From Apostichopus japonicus (Eukaryota > Echinodermata > Holothuroidea > Aspidochirotida > Stichopodidae), in contig NC_092562.1 of NCBI RefSeq assembly GCF_037975245.1, positions 1,775,001-1,839,000 on the forward strand: 64,000 nucleotides of DNA, given 5' to 3'. Shown here piece by piece: positions 50,119 to 61,948 of this stretch. Below the pieces are notes generated by a model that had not been told where the DNA came from, searched no databases, and was given only the letters and a program-made list of their open reading frames with translations. Both the position numbers and the translations under genes were made by a program. Within the stretch, counting starts at the first letter, position 1. Every line of letters starts with the position of its first letter.

Positions 50119-50190
50119 AGGGTGGGTCTAGAGCGGGGGTTGGGGTGGGTGTGTGGGTGGGGTGGGGGAGGATATTGGGTGGGGGGACCT
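50119..50190 (+). repeat. GGGGT/GGGTG-rich tract
   Basis: About 70 bp of G-rich sequence with quadruplex potential. Confidence 0.85.
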
Positions 50191-50329
50191 CTCCGTTAAG
50201 TCTCACACCAAAACATCAAAAGTAGATATTAGCGCACTCTTGTGTTAAGACCTAATTTATAGAACTAATTCCTTAAGTCTAAATATCCCTCCGATTGCAC
50301 CAGTTTACGTTTTTAAGATTCCAAAATCA

Positions 50330-50419
50330 CCCGAGTACAAACCCGAGTACAAACCCGAGTACAAACCCGAGTACAAACCCGAGTACAAACCCGAGTACAA
50401 ACCCGAGTACAAACCCGAG
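50330..50419 (+). repeat. 12-bp minisatellite (CCCGAGTACAAA)7
   Basis: Seven exact 12-bp units plus a partial eighth start at 50330 and every 12 bp to 50414. The unit length is a multiple of three, so a plus frame reads Asn-Pro-Ser-Thr repeats and a minus frame reads Val-Cys-Thr-Arg repeats. Perfect units imply recent expansion. The downstream DNA keeps GAGTAC phrases (about 50436-50476), so the array may once have been longer. Not a gene. Confidence 0.97.
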
Positions 50420-53400
50420 ACAATTTAATATTGATGAGTATGAGTACACAGCAACACGAATAGGAGTACAAGTACAGACTACGGCGGTATTGCAATAGCT
50501 TGTTTTCTATTTAACATTAGAAATATGTTTGTTTTCATATGAATAACACGTAAATATGTAGCGAACGCACACTTTTGTCACAGCGCCCTCAGTTATTCAT
50601 TCTCATTTCTCAAGGCAGAAAACCGACTTTCATACAGGAGAATTTTGAAGAAAATAACAAAACAGTGAAACCTTAAATAGTGCTTTCTGGGCATATTTTG
50701 GTTTCAAATTAGGTCTATAATTAGATGTACATGCAAGTGGTGTGGGTGGGGGTAAGGGGGGGGGGGTGGGTGTACAGCCCACACCTCCCTGGATTCACGC
50801 CTGATACATATTTAATTTTTTTCGTTATCGGCGGGGTCTTATTAAAAGAGTTTTGTCAGCCTTCTCGCGAGGTGCAGAAACATTTTTAGAGGGCTGCAAG
50901 TGTATCCATCTGTGTTTTAGAGTCACATGTAAATAATATATTTTTTTTACCATTTTCGCACACTAAATTATTATGCCTCCATTTGAACACTTTGAAAATT
51001 ACGCAACGTTTTAATACTGGAGATAATATTTTCACATGATTTTTCAAGAGGATGTGAAGATCAATAGAATAAAGTTGTTATTTAAGAACAATGCTATTGT
51101 TTACCGTATCACGAGATACTCGACAAATATATTTACTCCCTTGAAATGTAAAAAACAATGAAGTTCATCGCGACCCGTGGTGTCATTCGATAAGCTGATA
51201 TCTCCATGCACATTAAAATCAGAAATCACTTGATTTCCTGCCGTTTTTATATTTTTTTATAGGGCAATCTTATAGCCGAGCATTTCAACTATTCCTTGTA
51301 CCTCTTGTACCTGTATTAACAAGTAACGGAAACAATGAAGTAATCTGCTTCAGTGTATATAGTTTGATCTCGGCGGGTCAATGATGATAAAAGTTAAAGT
51401 TCAGTAATTGTGCTATATAAATTGCAATCTATTGATATTGATTTGATGCAATATCCATTGTTAGCTTTCCCCACGTGGTCATTTCTAGACTCTAACCTAA
51501 TCTTAGGACGACCTGAATTCTATTTCTACAAGAAGAAAAAAGTTGATGAGAACAGAGACGAATTTTAACCGGTGTCATTTTTGTTTTGAGTTTTGAGTAT
51601 GCAGGTTATAATTGCATCCAGCCAGTGGTGTGTGTATATATGTGTCTGTGTGTTGGGGGGGTGGCGGAGGGGGGGGGGTTGGTCTGGGGTTGAGTCACAT
51701 GGGGGTTGGATGCCATCAGTACTTTCGTTACTCTCTTCCACCAGATCACACACTGTCGTATTTCAATTAACTGATTCACAATGTAATAATTACGGAACGC
51801 AGTTATTGCGTATATTTTTGTAGCCTAGCAGATGCGTTTAATACAACAGAGAGAAGTACGTACAATATATGAAAATGAAATCATTACTATAACAGCTATT
51901 CATTAATTTGCAATTAAATTGTGGGGACAATAAACTTTTGCTTATGAAGAAACTGACTTTAAGGTGTACCGTATAGTGCATGTGTAACTGCCTATCGGGA
52001 CTTACCCTCACCCCTTCCACCTCCATTCCCCTCCCCCTTCCCCTCCCCTCCCTCAGAGGCAGAGAACTGTTCTCGGGTTGGGTTTTTTTTCAATATAAAA
52101 AATAAATAGAACAAATTGTAAATTGTTTTTAAATTGTTTTTCATTGTTTTAATATTTTTTTGGAGGGACAGAGAGAATTTGCCAACCGAGACTTTACAGA
52201 GTCTGGCCTGTTTATAATCTAGCTACTGCAAAGTCCGGGCTTAGCCTGTCCGAGTGCCGACAAATGCGAGTCCAGAGTAGCCTATACAGTGGCCTCGAGT
52301 CTCTGTCGAGTACTCCAAATCTGATTAAGGCCTATTTCTCTTTATTAATTATCCTACAGTTGAAGTAAGAAATTGATTGAACGATCCCCCTCCCCCCACC
52401 GCTCCCTTCCCTACCTCCAGGGTCTTCCTGCATATTTTTTTCCCACTGGTTTTAACCTTTTCATTGCACTTCTTGTGAACGAGGGAAAGAGTAAACGAAA
52501 AGTGTAGTTAGTATTCTTCCATTAATATAAATATATGCCTTAGGATAGTAGAGTGTATATGTAAAATGAAAAGCACCTTCAACTGAAATTTCTAACTCTA
52601 TCTGTCTATTTATCGCATTTAAGCCTCGTGGCTAGACAATCCCACCTTGAAAGCCTATTAAAGACCCCGCAGTTATTTCTAATTTTGTCAATATTTTCGT
52701 TCAAAAACAGTTGGCATTTTGTTCCTCCTTTTTTTTTTTTTTTTGACAAGAGTCAACCAGGACCTATACCCCCCTAACAACAATATTGACAATCAGGTAT
52801 ATATCTCTACAATACATCTGCTTCTATCAAGATCCGACGATCAATTGAAATGCAATGACGTAGATGTCGTAACTATACAAGATAGGTTAGGGAAACTAGA
52901 CTAATTATTCAAAAGTGCCCTGAAATTAGGTCGAGCGTTTAAAGCTCACGTACACTTCAATTAACAAGATTTTGTTCCAATGCATCTTTCAAAAGATTAA
53001 AGCTTCCATCCCCTACAGCTTCGGGGGTGAAAGCGGACGAACATCGACCGTGTAACGCCCTTGTTTCGTCCTAAACAAACACTTTATTTTTTCGCGTGCA
53101 CCTTTCCACTTAACTGAACATTTCAATTTTTGCACGCTGATTGTTCAAGTTAGTGGTTTTTATCCCATTGGCCCCTTTCTGCCAGACTTCTGTTGCCTCC
53201 CGATTATTATTTTTTTTCTTCCCTTTTTCCTTTTTTTTTTTTTTTTGGGTTTGTTTGTAGTCGGTATTTTTGAAGTCGTAGAGATCACGCCTTATACTTT
53301 CATCTAGGCCAATCGCGCCTATAGGATATTGTCCCTTCTATATTGCTTAAACTACAAAATAAAATAAAAATAAAAGCCCAAAAACAAGAAAAGAAAAGAA

Positions 53401-53676
53401 GTAATAATAATAATAACAAGGAGAAGAATAAAGAAAAAAAAAAAAAAAAAGCTCTCGAAGCGCTATGCCCTTCACTTGACCGCCAATTGAATGGTAGTAT
53501 TATAAGAAATTGCACTTAAAAGAATACCTGGTATCTACACGATGGCTTAATATCAATTAAGCCGTGCAAATTTTTCTTCTCTCACAAATCGAATCAAACA
53601 AATTTATCTTGGAGGATTTTGGGTTCGTGAGATTGACAACTAAGGGGATTTAATGCGAGCGGTCGCGATAGCGACA

Positions 53677-53678
<2 letters not shown>
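50420..53678. other. Noncoding DNA with G/C-rich patches
   Basis: G-rich run at about 50739-50770 followed by CCTGGATTCACGCCTG, which recalls the ends of G-run repeats. There is a G-rich tract at 51654-51710, a C-rich tract at about 52027-52053, a T run at 52729-52744, and a T run near 53230 with an A run near 53434. No gene recognised. Confidence 0.4.

Positions 53679-53746
<68 letters not shown>
53679..53746. repeat. (AT)n microsatellite
   Basis: About 33 pure AT units adjoining dispersed repeat B. Confidence 0.95.
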
Positions 53747-53747
<1 letters not shown>

Positions 53748-53865
53748 GAAGGCCTATATCTAGTTTGAAAAAAAAATTCACTCCTGAAAAGGAATAAAAT
53801 CCTTACCCTCGGGGATTATAAAATCAGTTTGAGTTGGTCAACATTTATTTATTAAAAGGTTTATT

Positions 53866-53869
<4 letters not shown>
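53747..53869 (+). repeat. Dispersed repeat B, copy 1 (~120 bp)
   Basis: Reverse complement of 61828-61948. Shared phrases are GGCCTATATC, TTCACTCCTGAAAA, CTCGGGGATTATAAA, GTTGGTCAACATTTATTT and ATTAAAAGGTTTATTACA. It lies between (AT)n on the left and (CA)n(TA)n on the right. No coding potential; type unknown. Confidence 0.85.
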
Positions 53870-53924
<55 letters not shown>

Positions 53925-53935
53925 CATATATATAT
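53866..53935. repeat. (CA)n(TA)n compound microsatellite
   Basis: About nine CA units pass into AT blocks with ATAC interruptions, next to the GTTTATTACA end of repeat B. Confidence 0.95.
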
Positions 53936-55764
53936 TTGTTTAAGTATCGAAATGGGTTGATATCAGTGTGAGATACGAAAAATGAGTAATTATATGTGTA
54001 CGTGCAAATGTGAGATGGTATTCAAATTATGTTTATGTGTAACATGATTTTTTAGTTATTTATATATATAATGTTCAGGCAGAACGGATTAAAATACTGA
54101 TTTTAATTGGTTTGCTTGATAATGACGTAATATTTAATTATTTTTAAATTTAATTTAATTTAGTGTTAAATTTGTTAAAAAAAGAAATGAAAAGAAGTTT
54201 GGTATTACTCTTGTATAAATCTTTAAATTGTAAAATGAAAAGATGGATTCATAATTTAAATCGCTTTATTTGATTATTATGATTATTTTCCATATTCTCA
54301 GTTTCGATCGTCACTCTTTCCCCTCTTTTTTCTCCATTTCTTTTAATTGCTTGTATTAATTTTTTGCAATGAACTATATGACATTAACATTATAACGATG
54401 CTTAGTAAAAACTGAACCGGTTAACAGACACGGGAGCTGGTCCGATCAAAGCCGCGTGGATTGCGGGAACAGACACTAAGCTATATAGTCGACTTTGATT
54501 ATTGGTAACATTAGAACTATTGATAAAGATGGTAGGCATGGACACGTAAATAAAAATATCAACCTCGTTATGAAGATTGAAAATATGTTATAGACAATAT
54601 ATAAATAAAGAGCATTTTTAAAAAAAAAGTTGAAATTTTAGCACTACTTTTTCATTTTACTTTGACCAAAGTATCCATGGAGACCAGTTTAAATATTTCG
54701 GCCGTTAATAGTTGCTGTGAACATTAAAAAAATAATTATTGATGGCATTTAAATAATTGGTGCCACTTCAACATTAAACGTATAGTTTGCGATCATTATA
54801 ACCGTTCAAGAAATTAACACCATTTTACACATTTAAAATATAATAATTTTAACCACACCAGCTACTGTTTATGAATGGTTACCGTGTTAAACCAATTTAA
54901 CATTTGTCTCCGTTGCCAAGGTTACAATGTATAGAAGCATTAAACATCTTGCAATTACTTACAAATGTCACAACCAATGAAGTAATTAAAATGTGAACAA
55001 AATTTTAATTTTACGATTATGTAACCCTTTTTACTCAATAATACAAAATGAAAGAGAATTTGTCATTTGAAAGTGACATTCATATCTTGCACGTGGGCAT
55101 TGTTAACATGGGAAATATGAAAATGATTGCCTACAATATGAAATCCGTTATAATGTCTAAATCTACATCACAATGTTAGGAATTAAAGTAACATTAAATC
55201 TTTCAGAAAATAAAAAAAATATTAGTTACGATGGCTTAAGACATTTTTTGGTAGAGAATAATCGAAATGGACTTCATTATTGAAATAGTATCATTGGCAC
55301 TATTTTGAAACCGAAATAAATAAATATGAATTTTGAAAAATCAGTTGTGATTGTAATGACTGTTATCAATACTCTAGTGTGGTATAGCGACGAGGAATAG
55401 GGTCCGGGTAGAGCAATAGACATGGGCATCAAAACGAACGAGAGAGTCCACATTCATCTAAGCTCAATCCACATGCATGGTTTAGGGGTTTGTTGTTAGG
55501 AACGTTTGGTAACTATAGTACCTCTAGACACCCGGATATGGCAATCTGCAGGTTTATTACAGCCTTAAAGTGGACACAGACTCAACCTTCATCTTTAGCC
55601 TATATGACAGAGATGTTTGTGAAGAGCAACTACCTCAAACCGCTAAGAAAAATGTTGTTCTGAGTTGGGAGATGTTCTAGTATCAAAAAGTCGTGCCCGG
55701 GATCTGTCATTTTGTAAATCTGTGATGTCATACTGCCAGTTTAAGATCTGAAACCTTTCAACTT
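53936..55764. other. AT-rich noncoding DNA
   Basis: Two motifs recall RFX X-boxes: GTATCCATGGAGAC at 54671-54684 and GTTGCCAAGGTTAC at 54912-54925. No gene recognised. Confidence 0.4.
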
Positions 55765-55870
55765 TCTCTGTCTTTATTTATCTCTCTCTCCTTCTGTCCT
55801 TCTCTGTCCTTCCCTGTCCTTCTGTCCTCTGTCTCTGTCCTCTGTCTGTCATTCTCTGTCCTTATTTATC
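55765..55870. repeat. CTGTCCTT/CTCTGTC pyrimidine minisatellite
   Basis: CTTCTCTGTCCTT, CTTCTGTCCTCTGTCTCTG and similar phrases form an irregular array bounded on both sides by TTTATC (near 55778 and 55864). Confidence 0.85.
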
Positions 55871-58800
55871 ATGTTTTCAAGGTAGAATGCTGTGTTTTAC
55901 ACTGTAAAACCAATGCAATCATTAGAACATGTAGGCATACATATTACATGGAACGTTTGCAAAACGCCATCTAAATTACAGCAAATATATACCTACATAG
56001 AAAACAATTGAAGCAAGTAAATTTTCGATATTAGTTTCTATAACCAAAATAATGCAGTTATTTATGTTTGGTTAACAAAGTTTTATGTCAAATAAATTAA
56101 CACAAACTATACCCAAATTTTGGGAGAAAACAATATCCGTTTCGATGTATGATAGTGGTTAATACAACTAAAAATTAAAAAAATGAGTTGGCAGTGATGA
56201 AATTATCAAAAAATGTGCCATATAATATAGTTATTAATTATTGACTAATTATTGTTCATTTACAATGTTATTATTATAATCTCTATTTTTAATTTAACTC
56301 GTAAGTGCAACATCCAACAAATTTTGATGACCAAGAAAGCAGATTCTTAAACCATATTAAACTCGATAAAACTTTGTTTTTTTTATTAATAATCGCAAAT
56401 CATAAAGTTGTGATAACTGTCTTATTGTTCATTTTTGAGTGTATATCTCATATTTGGCTCTTACCGGCATTTAATATGCATAATACGGCAATATAATCCT
56501 TTTGAATGATTTTTCACTTATCTTCAAAAGAAGATAATTTTTTTAAATTATTTTTTTGGAAAAGGTAAAGAAATATTCACATGATAATAGAAATTAATAA
56601 AGTCGTCATTTCTTAAATTTCTTAAATAAACCCGTCTACTATCGACCGATTTCTATATCTTCTCTTTCATCCTCATTGAGGCATAAATGAAATATATGCC
56701 TCAATGGCTTATTAATTGCAGACACACTTTCATGAAGTTACTATCATAAACAGCCCCCCCCCCCACACCCCTCCTAAGTCATCCAATTCAATAGGAAATA
56801 ATTTTTTTTTTCAGTTTAACTAAACGGAATGCCATAAGTCAAGATATTTGTAAACAGTAGTCCCACCCCCTCCCCATTCCCTCTACTTCATCTCAAAAAA
56901 GCAGCACTGTGTATTTTGTTGCGAGCAAAATACGATCGGTTGCCTTTGCTAAAATGTATATGGCATATAGCATCAACACTAGTGTATATTGGTTTGTGTA
57001 TGTTGACGGTATGGTAAACAGTATGACTTTGATAACACATGCAACCGACAATAATTGTTTCTTCGTTTCATCATCATTATAAAACCAACAAGTTTAATAA
57101 CTGTAGATTTTGTAGTGACCTTATCTTTTCATTTATAACCGTTGGGTATGGTACACTACTATAAGTGTGCAAAATTTAGCCTCCTCGGGCGCATACATGA
57201 AATCCTAAAATTTTGAATCGGTTTCAAAATAACATTCATACACGATCGTGTATATATAAGGGGAGTATTCCATTCTGATATTTGCTAAACTGTCAAGTTG
57301 ACATTTTAACCCAGGCAATAAGTTTTTTCTCCTCTTTGTTGGAGGGGGGGGGGGGGGGTTAGCGGTTGGCGCCTTGATATATAGAGCGGTTCAGCTAGAA
57401 TTTAGCATTAATTTCATATAAATTGACCTACATAAAGACGTTTTCGGCACATATTCTTTTTATACTGTTTGTCTTTATCGTTAAGACGAAGAGAACTGGA
57501 AACCGATAATGACACAAATTCTTTTCTTTTGGTGTCGATTAAAAACTTATCTTTTGCAAAACAGCATTTACGGTTTCCTATCTGTTTGCCACAAGTCGTT
57601 TACAACAATATAGTAATTGCACTTCTGGGTTTCCTATTGTTGTTTCGAATCAGATATTTAACCATCTTTTTAAACAAAAACAAAAGAGAGTTTCACTATT
57701 GCGTGGTACTATTTAATTTTTCTTTGTATTTAAAAACAAAGAAGAAGTTGCAACGGAAATCATACTCTTGCTATCAGCTGTAAATATGTTACTGTATCAG
57801 ATAATGGTTAATGTTAAATCTACATATTTTAACCCGAGGACGTCGCGCAATTGTACTTTCGAAAGTTCAAAACTACTGTTTTCCTCTCGGAAAACAAGTT
57901 ATTAGGTGAATATAAAACGGGTGTGGTGGGGTTGGCGGGGGGGGGGGGGGCTAAATAAATGAATTAGGATATGGTCAACAGTATGTTGCCCATAGTAATT
58001 TTATTTTTTAGTGTTAGCTACTCAGGTCTAAACTTAACAATATAGAACACACACTGAGGGGTAGGGTTGGGGAATTCACAGGGAAATAACACTTTTAGTG
58101 TCACTCTCTCAAAGTATAAATAATAGCTCACTTGGAACTTGTAAATTATCTAAAGAAAGTTTACTCATGAATTTTAACTGTTAGCAGATCCGAACATGCA
58201 TTAAAATTTTGTGACTTTATAATAACTGAAAACTGTCAATGGTTTTTCATAATTGATTGGGAGAATGTGGTAGGAATGTTCAGTTCTGTTTTACCTAAAG
58301 GAATGTTACTGAATTATTGAGTCATTTTCATCTTTCTTTCTAGATAAAAAAAAAACCAACTGTACCGTTTTATCTAGTTACATTTTAATTCCAAACATAT
58401 TTAATATATCGTTTTTATCAGTTTATTTTCTCTCAACAATACACATACTAATTAACGATATCAAGCGTTTGATATCGCCGCCCACATTATTAAAAATAAT
58501 AAGCTTTAAAATATTATAACCAATATCCTATAATCGTTAGATTTGATAATAAATAGCATGGTATTCTAAACAAGAATGTTACATTATCAAATAATGCTAA
58601 AGTTATATAACACGCTATACATACATTATGTTAGGGAAGTGTTGCATGATGGGTAAAATCACAGACCAGTATGTACTGTGGCGATATACATAATAATACA
58701 TAATAAGAAAAACAGAAGCTTAACCCTTGTTAGTAAATCAACCCATAGCCTATAGTATATATTATATTACAGTGTCTGTATTTATTTAGATGAATTTGTT

Positions 58801-59218
58801 TGCTAATATTGTTGAATATTTTTATCTTTCATACTCCATGTTTTACCCTGCGTGCATGGTGGTTGCATACTCAATTCATAAAGAAAAAAATAGATTTGTT
58901 GTATACTTTAGAGGGACACATGTTTTTTAATTTGTGGTTGGATTAAATATAGAGTTAATAACTATTAAAATTATTGCAGAGGCGCAAAATTATTGAACCA
59001 CCACAACTCTCTTATAGTTAGAATGTGAGGTATCTATATATTACATAGTTTCGTCAGGAGTTTAAATAAAAAAGAGTTATTTCCCAACGCAGAAGGCAGC
59101 TTTAACTGGTAAAATAGTTTTGTTGTGTGTGAGAGATCTATTACAATTAAGGTTAACTCTATTTAAATTCCCGTGTTAATAAGAGTCAAACCAAACAAAT
59201 GAGAAGTACTTGATATGA
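55871..59218. other. AT-rich noncoding DNA with G/C runs
   Basis: C run at 56754-56764, G runs at 57344-57358 and 57933-57949. A hairpin CGATATCAA-GCGT-TTGATATCG is at 58456-58477. A stop-free stretch at 57469-57783 (104 codons from a TTG) is hydrophobic and basic and has no recognisable family. No gene called. Confidence 0.4.
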
Positions 59219-59270
59219 GGGAAGGGGGAAGGGGGAAGGGGGGAGGGGGAGGGGAGGGGGAGGGGGGATA
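59219..59270 (+). repeat. (GGGGGAA)n G-rich tract
   Basis: GGGGGAA units pass into GGGGGA and long G runs over 50 bp; quadruplex candidate. Confidence 0.9.
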
Positions 59271-60639
59271 CATTATACCGAATAAGAGGCTGTCAAAGGC
59301 TTCTGTATATTAAATATGCTCCCAAAGTGGATGAAATGATCCATACTTTTCTACCAAAAGTTAATCTTGGTTTTTCTTCTTCTTGTTTGGTCATTTAGAG
59401 TGAAAATTCAGGCATCAATGTAAAAAAAAAAACTCCATACTCTGATGGAGAATTGAAAACTATAGGCTAAATTCTTTTCAATTTATCAAATAAATATTAT
59501 ATAGGACTCTAGACTATACCACATTATGACATCAAGATTTTGACATACCGTGTGTATATATTTCCAACAATATACAGTGCAAACATACGCCATAAAGTAT
59601 ATATTCTGCTCTTTATTTAACACTGTTTTTTTCTTCTTCTTTGTTTTGAGAATGTAGTTACTCCATTAATTTATAGATGACTTGCTCAACAATAACAAAG
59701 CTACCATTTTCATTTCCGATGGATCTACTTTGAATGGATGAAATTCGAATAATATTTGGAGGGAATCGATTTTTTACTCATTGACCCGAAAAACACAAAT
59801 GCAAACAGTTTGAGTTCGCGCGCCTTCTTTTCAGATTGCGAAGAAATAACGAACGTTTCCGGCCTGCGAAAAAAAAGTATCATAAAAATTGAGCTTTAAT
59901 TGTTTTCATATTGTGGTATTGTGAAAAGAATACGATATTCATAACAATCAGCAGAAAAATTAACATTTGTAAAGAACACACATTGAGAAGTGACTTTCAA
60001 GTGTTCTTTGGTATCTTCTTTTTCAGTTTTTATTTTCGTGTTGTCAGAGTTATTATTATAAAACGAGTTTTTGCATCATTATACTGTAATAAGGGTAATT
60101 GCTATTACAGTCTAGAATGTGCATATTGATTATTTGCGAGAGTTGGTGTTTTTTTATGAGTGGTTTTTAAGTATAACATAACAACAAAGGGAAACATCAA
60201 TAGATTGTGAGATAAAGATCAAGAAAATGTATTAAGAAAAAAAGAAAGAAATATTAAATGAAAGAGATGATGCAATCGGGTAAATAACAAAAGAAATATG
60301 ATGATTGCATGTGACTTTTAAATGAAGCAATTGCGTCAGGTTTTTAAACATAATATACTTTAAAGTATGTAAGTACACGTATGTATATTGGTTACGTATA
60401 CATCAATTGGCAGTACTCGATATAATATAATAATTAAGATACTGATGTAATTCAACATGCTGCTAAATTATGATTATCCAATGTCTCTTCAGTTAATCAT
60501 GTTTACTTCTTTATGTCTTATTTATATACATATAGTGAGTACACCTGTATCCTTGCATAAAATTAATTAAACACTTATCAACAATCCATCAATTTATTAT
60601 ATCTGTTCACTCGCTATCCAACTTCCATTCCATTGATTC
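59271..60639. other. AT-rich noncoding DNA
   Basis: Nothing recognised. Confidence 0.4.
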
Positions 60640-60890
60640 CGTTGAATTGTTACTGTTAAACCTTAAAATAGCATTTTCCTGTTAAATTCAATTGTTACTG
60701 TTAAACCTTAAATAGCATTGTCCTGTTAAATTCAATTGTTACTCTTAAACCTTAAATAGCATTGTCCTGCTAAATTCAACTGTTACTGTTAAACCTTTAA
60801 TATAGCATTGTTCTGTTAAATTCAATTGTTACTGTTGAACCTAAAATAGCAATGTCCTGTCAAATTCAATTGTTATTGTTGAACTTCAGT
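60640..60890 (+). repeat. 44-46 bp minisatellite, about six units
   Basis: AATTGTTACTGTTAAACC (or a close variant) starts at 60645, 60690, 60734, 60778, 60824 and 60868. The rest of the unit reads TTAAATAGCATTGTCCTG and TTAAATTC. Units differ by a few substitutions and 1-2 bp indels. The array fades into GTTCCATTGTTCCTGTTCAG on the right. No coding potential. Confidence 0.92.
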
Positions 60891-61484
60891 TCCATTGTTC
60901 CTGTTCAGTTCTATTGTATACTGTAACTTCAATGTTGTTGTTGCTATGCAGTAATAGCTATAAGGTAATTATCTATATTAATCGTATTATTTATTAACGT
61001 AGCCTGTTTACTAGCCAATATTTCCGCTCTCCTTTTTTTTTACTTTAAATTTAATCTACTTATAAATATAAACAAATATATTTAATATAAATGTATTATT
61101 TATGGTTGCAATTGCACAGTTTCGCAGAATGAAAACCTGTTTCTAAAAACACAACTTGGAGATGCGTACAACAGGTAGTTTGACTTGAATCCTTGGACAC
61201 ATGTGTCAAATGATCTAGTCTTCAATAATTAGGAACAAAATTGTATATAATACTAGTTATCAACTCATAGTGGTAAGAACTCGTAGCAACAGCTTGTCAA
61301 GTTTCGCGGAATTAGATAGGACTGATGTGACAGCGCCCTCTAAATGTTTCGCGGTGGGTGCTCTTCATTTAGTAATTATTGTTAAAGAAGATAAAGTAAC
61401 CACGGTAATATGTTATATTGCAAATACTGTAAAAGACAGTTCAGTAATGAAGGAATAGAACGAAACATAAATGACAATACATAT

Positions 61485-61487
<3 letters not shown>
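60891..61487. other. Noncoding DNA
   Basis: A 62-codon frame (61270-61458, GTG start) has no recognised domain. On the minus strand TAGAGGGCGC at 61333-61342 matches the CTCF core, but its left flank does not. Confidence 0.4.

Positions 61488-61579
<92 letters not shown>
61488..61579. repeat. (AT)n microsatellite at the 5' truncation of copy 7
   Basis: About 45 pure AT units joined directly to the dispersed repeat. Confidence 0.95.
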
Positions 61580-61582
<3 letters not shown>

Positions 61583-61750
61583 TGGAATTACGACCTGCCT
61601 TACCGGTTTCGAACCTCTGGACATACAATCAGCGTCCATAGCCTAGTGGTTAGGGTGTCCGCGTACAGAGCGGAAGGCCCGTGGTTCGAATCCCGGTGGA
61701 GGCTGAAAGTTTTTTCACTGTTCTTGATTTTACAACTCATTACGATTTTC

Positions 61751-61753
<3 letters not shown>
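61580..61753 (+). mobile_element. tRNA-like dispersed repeat, copy 7 (5'-truncated)
   Basis: Starts at CAGTGGAATTACGACC and ends at ACTCATTACGATTTTC. In the tRNA-like module, AGCGTCCA (61631-61638) pairs with TGGAGGCT (61697-61704) with one mismatch, like an acceptor stem. TCCGC/GCGGA (61658-61662, 61670-61674) closes a 7-nt anticodon loop GTACAGA. TTCGAAT (61685-61691) is the T loop. The T stem has two mismatches (GTG subtype, as in copy 3). The anticodon would read ACA, unusual for a real tRNA, so this is a retroposon module rather than a tRNA gene. About 130 bp of the 5' part are missing. Confidence 0.87.

Positions 61754-61827
<74 letters not shown>
61754..61827. repeat. (AT)n between copy 7 and dispersed repeat B
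   Basis: About 35 AT units. On the left they are the tail of the tRNA-like repeat, on the right they touch the ATTACA end of repeat B. Confidence 0.95.
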
Positions 61828-61948
61828 GTAATAAACCTTTTAATAAATAAATGTTGACCAACAAAGACTTAATTTATAATCCCCGAGGTAAGGAATTTAA
61901 TTTTTTTCAGGAGTGAATGTTTTTTAAAAGGATATAGGCCTATTCAAA
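61828..61948 (-). repeat. Dispersed repeat B, copy 2 (~120 bp)
   Basis: Reverse complement of 53747-53869 with TGTAATAAACCTTTTAAT, AAATGTTGACCAAC, TTATAATCCCCGAG, TTTCAGGAGTGAA and GATATAGGCC in order. Again one end touches (AT)n. Confidence 0.85.

Noticed and set aside
57469-57783. 104-codon hydrophobic and basic frame
   Set aside because: No ATG at the start, no recognisable family, AT-rich codons only; consistent with chance in AT-rich DNA.
61333-61342. CTCF site (TAGAGGGCGC on the minus strand)
   Set aside because: The core fits but the CCAC-like left part of the motif does not. GGGCGC words also occur in dispersed repeats.
61270-61458. 62-codon frame with ordinary-looking composition
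   Set aside because: It starts at GTG, is too short to judge, has no visible splice context or domain, and runs into the (AT)n/tRNA-like region.
61631-61705. Functional tRNA gene
   Set aside because: The module can be drawn as a cloverleaf, but it has stem mismatches, an implausible ACA anticodon, conserved non-tRNA sequence on both sides, and several copies in the same context.
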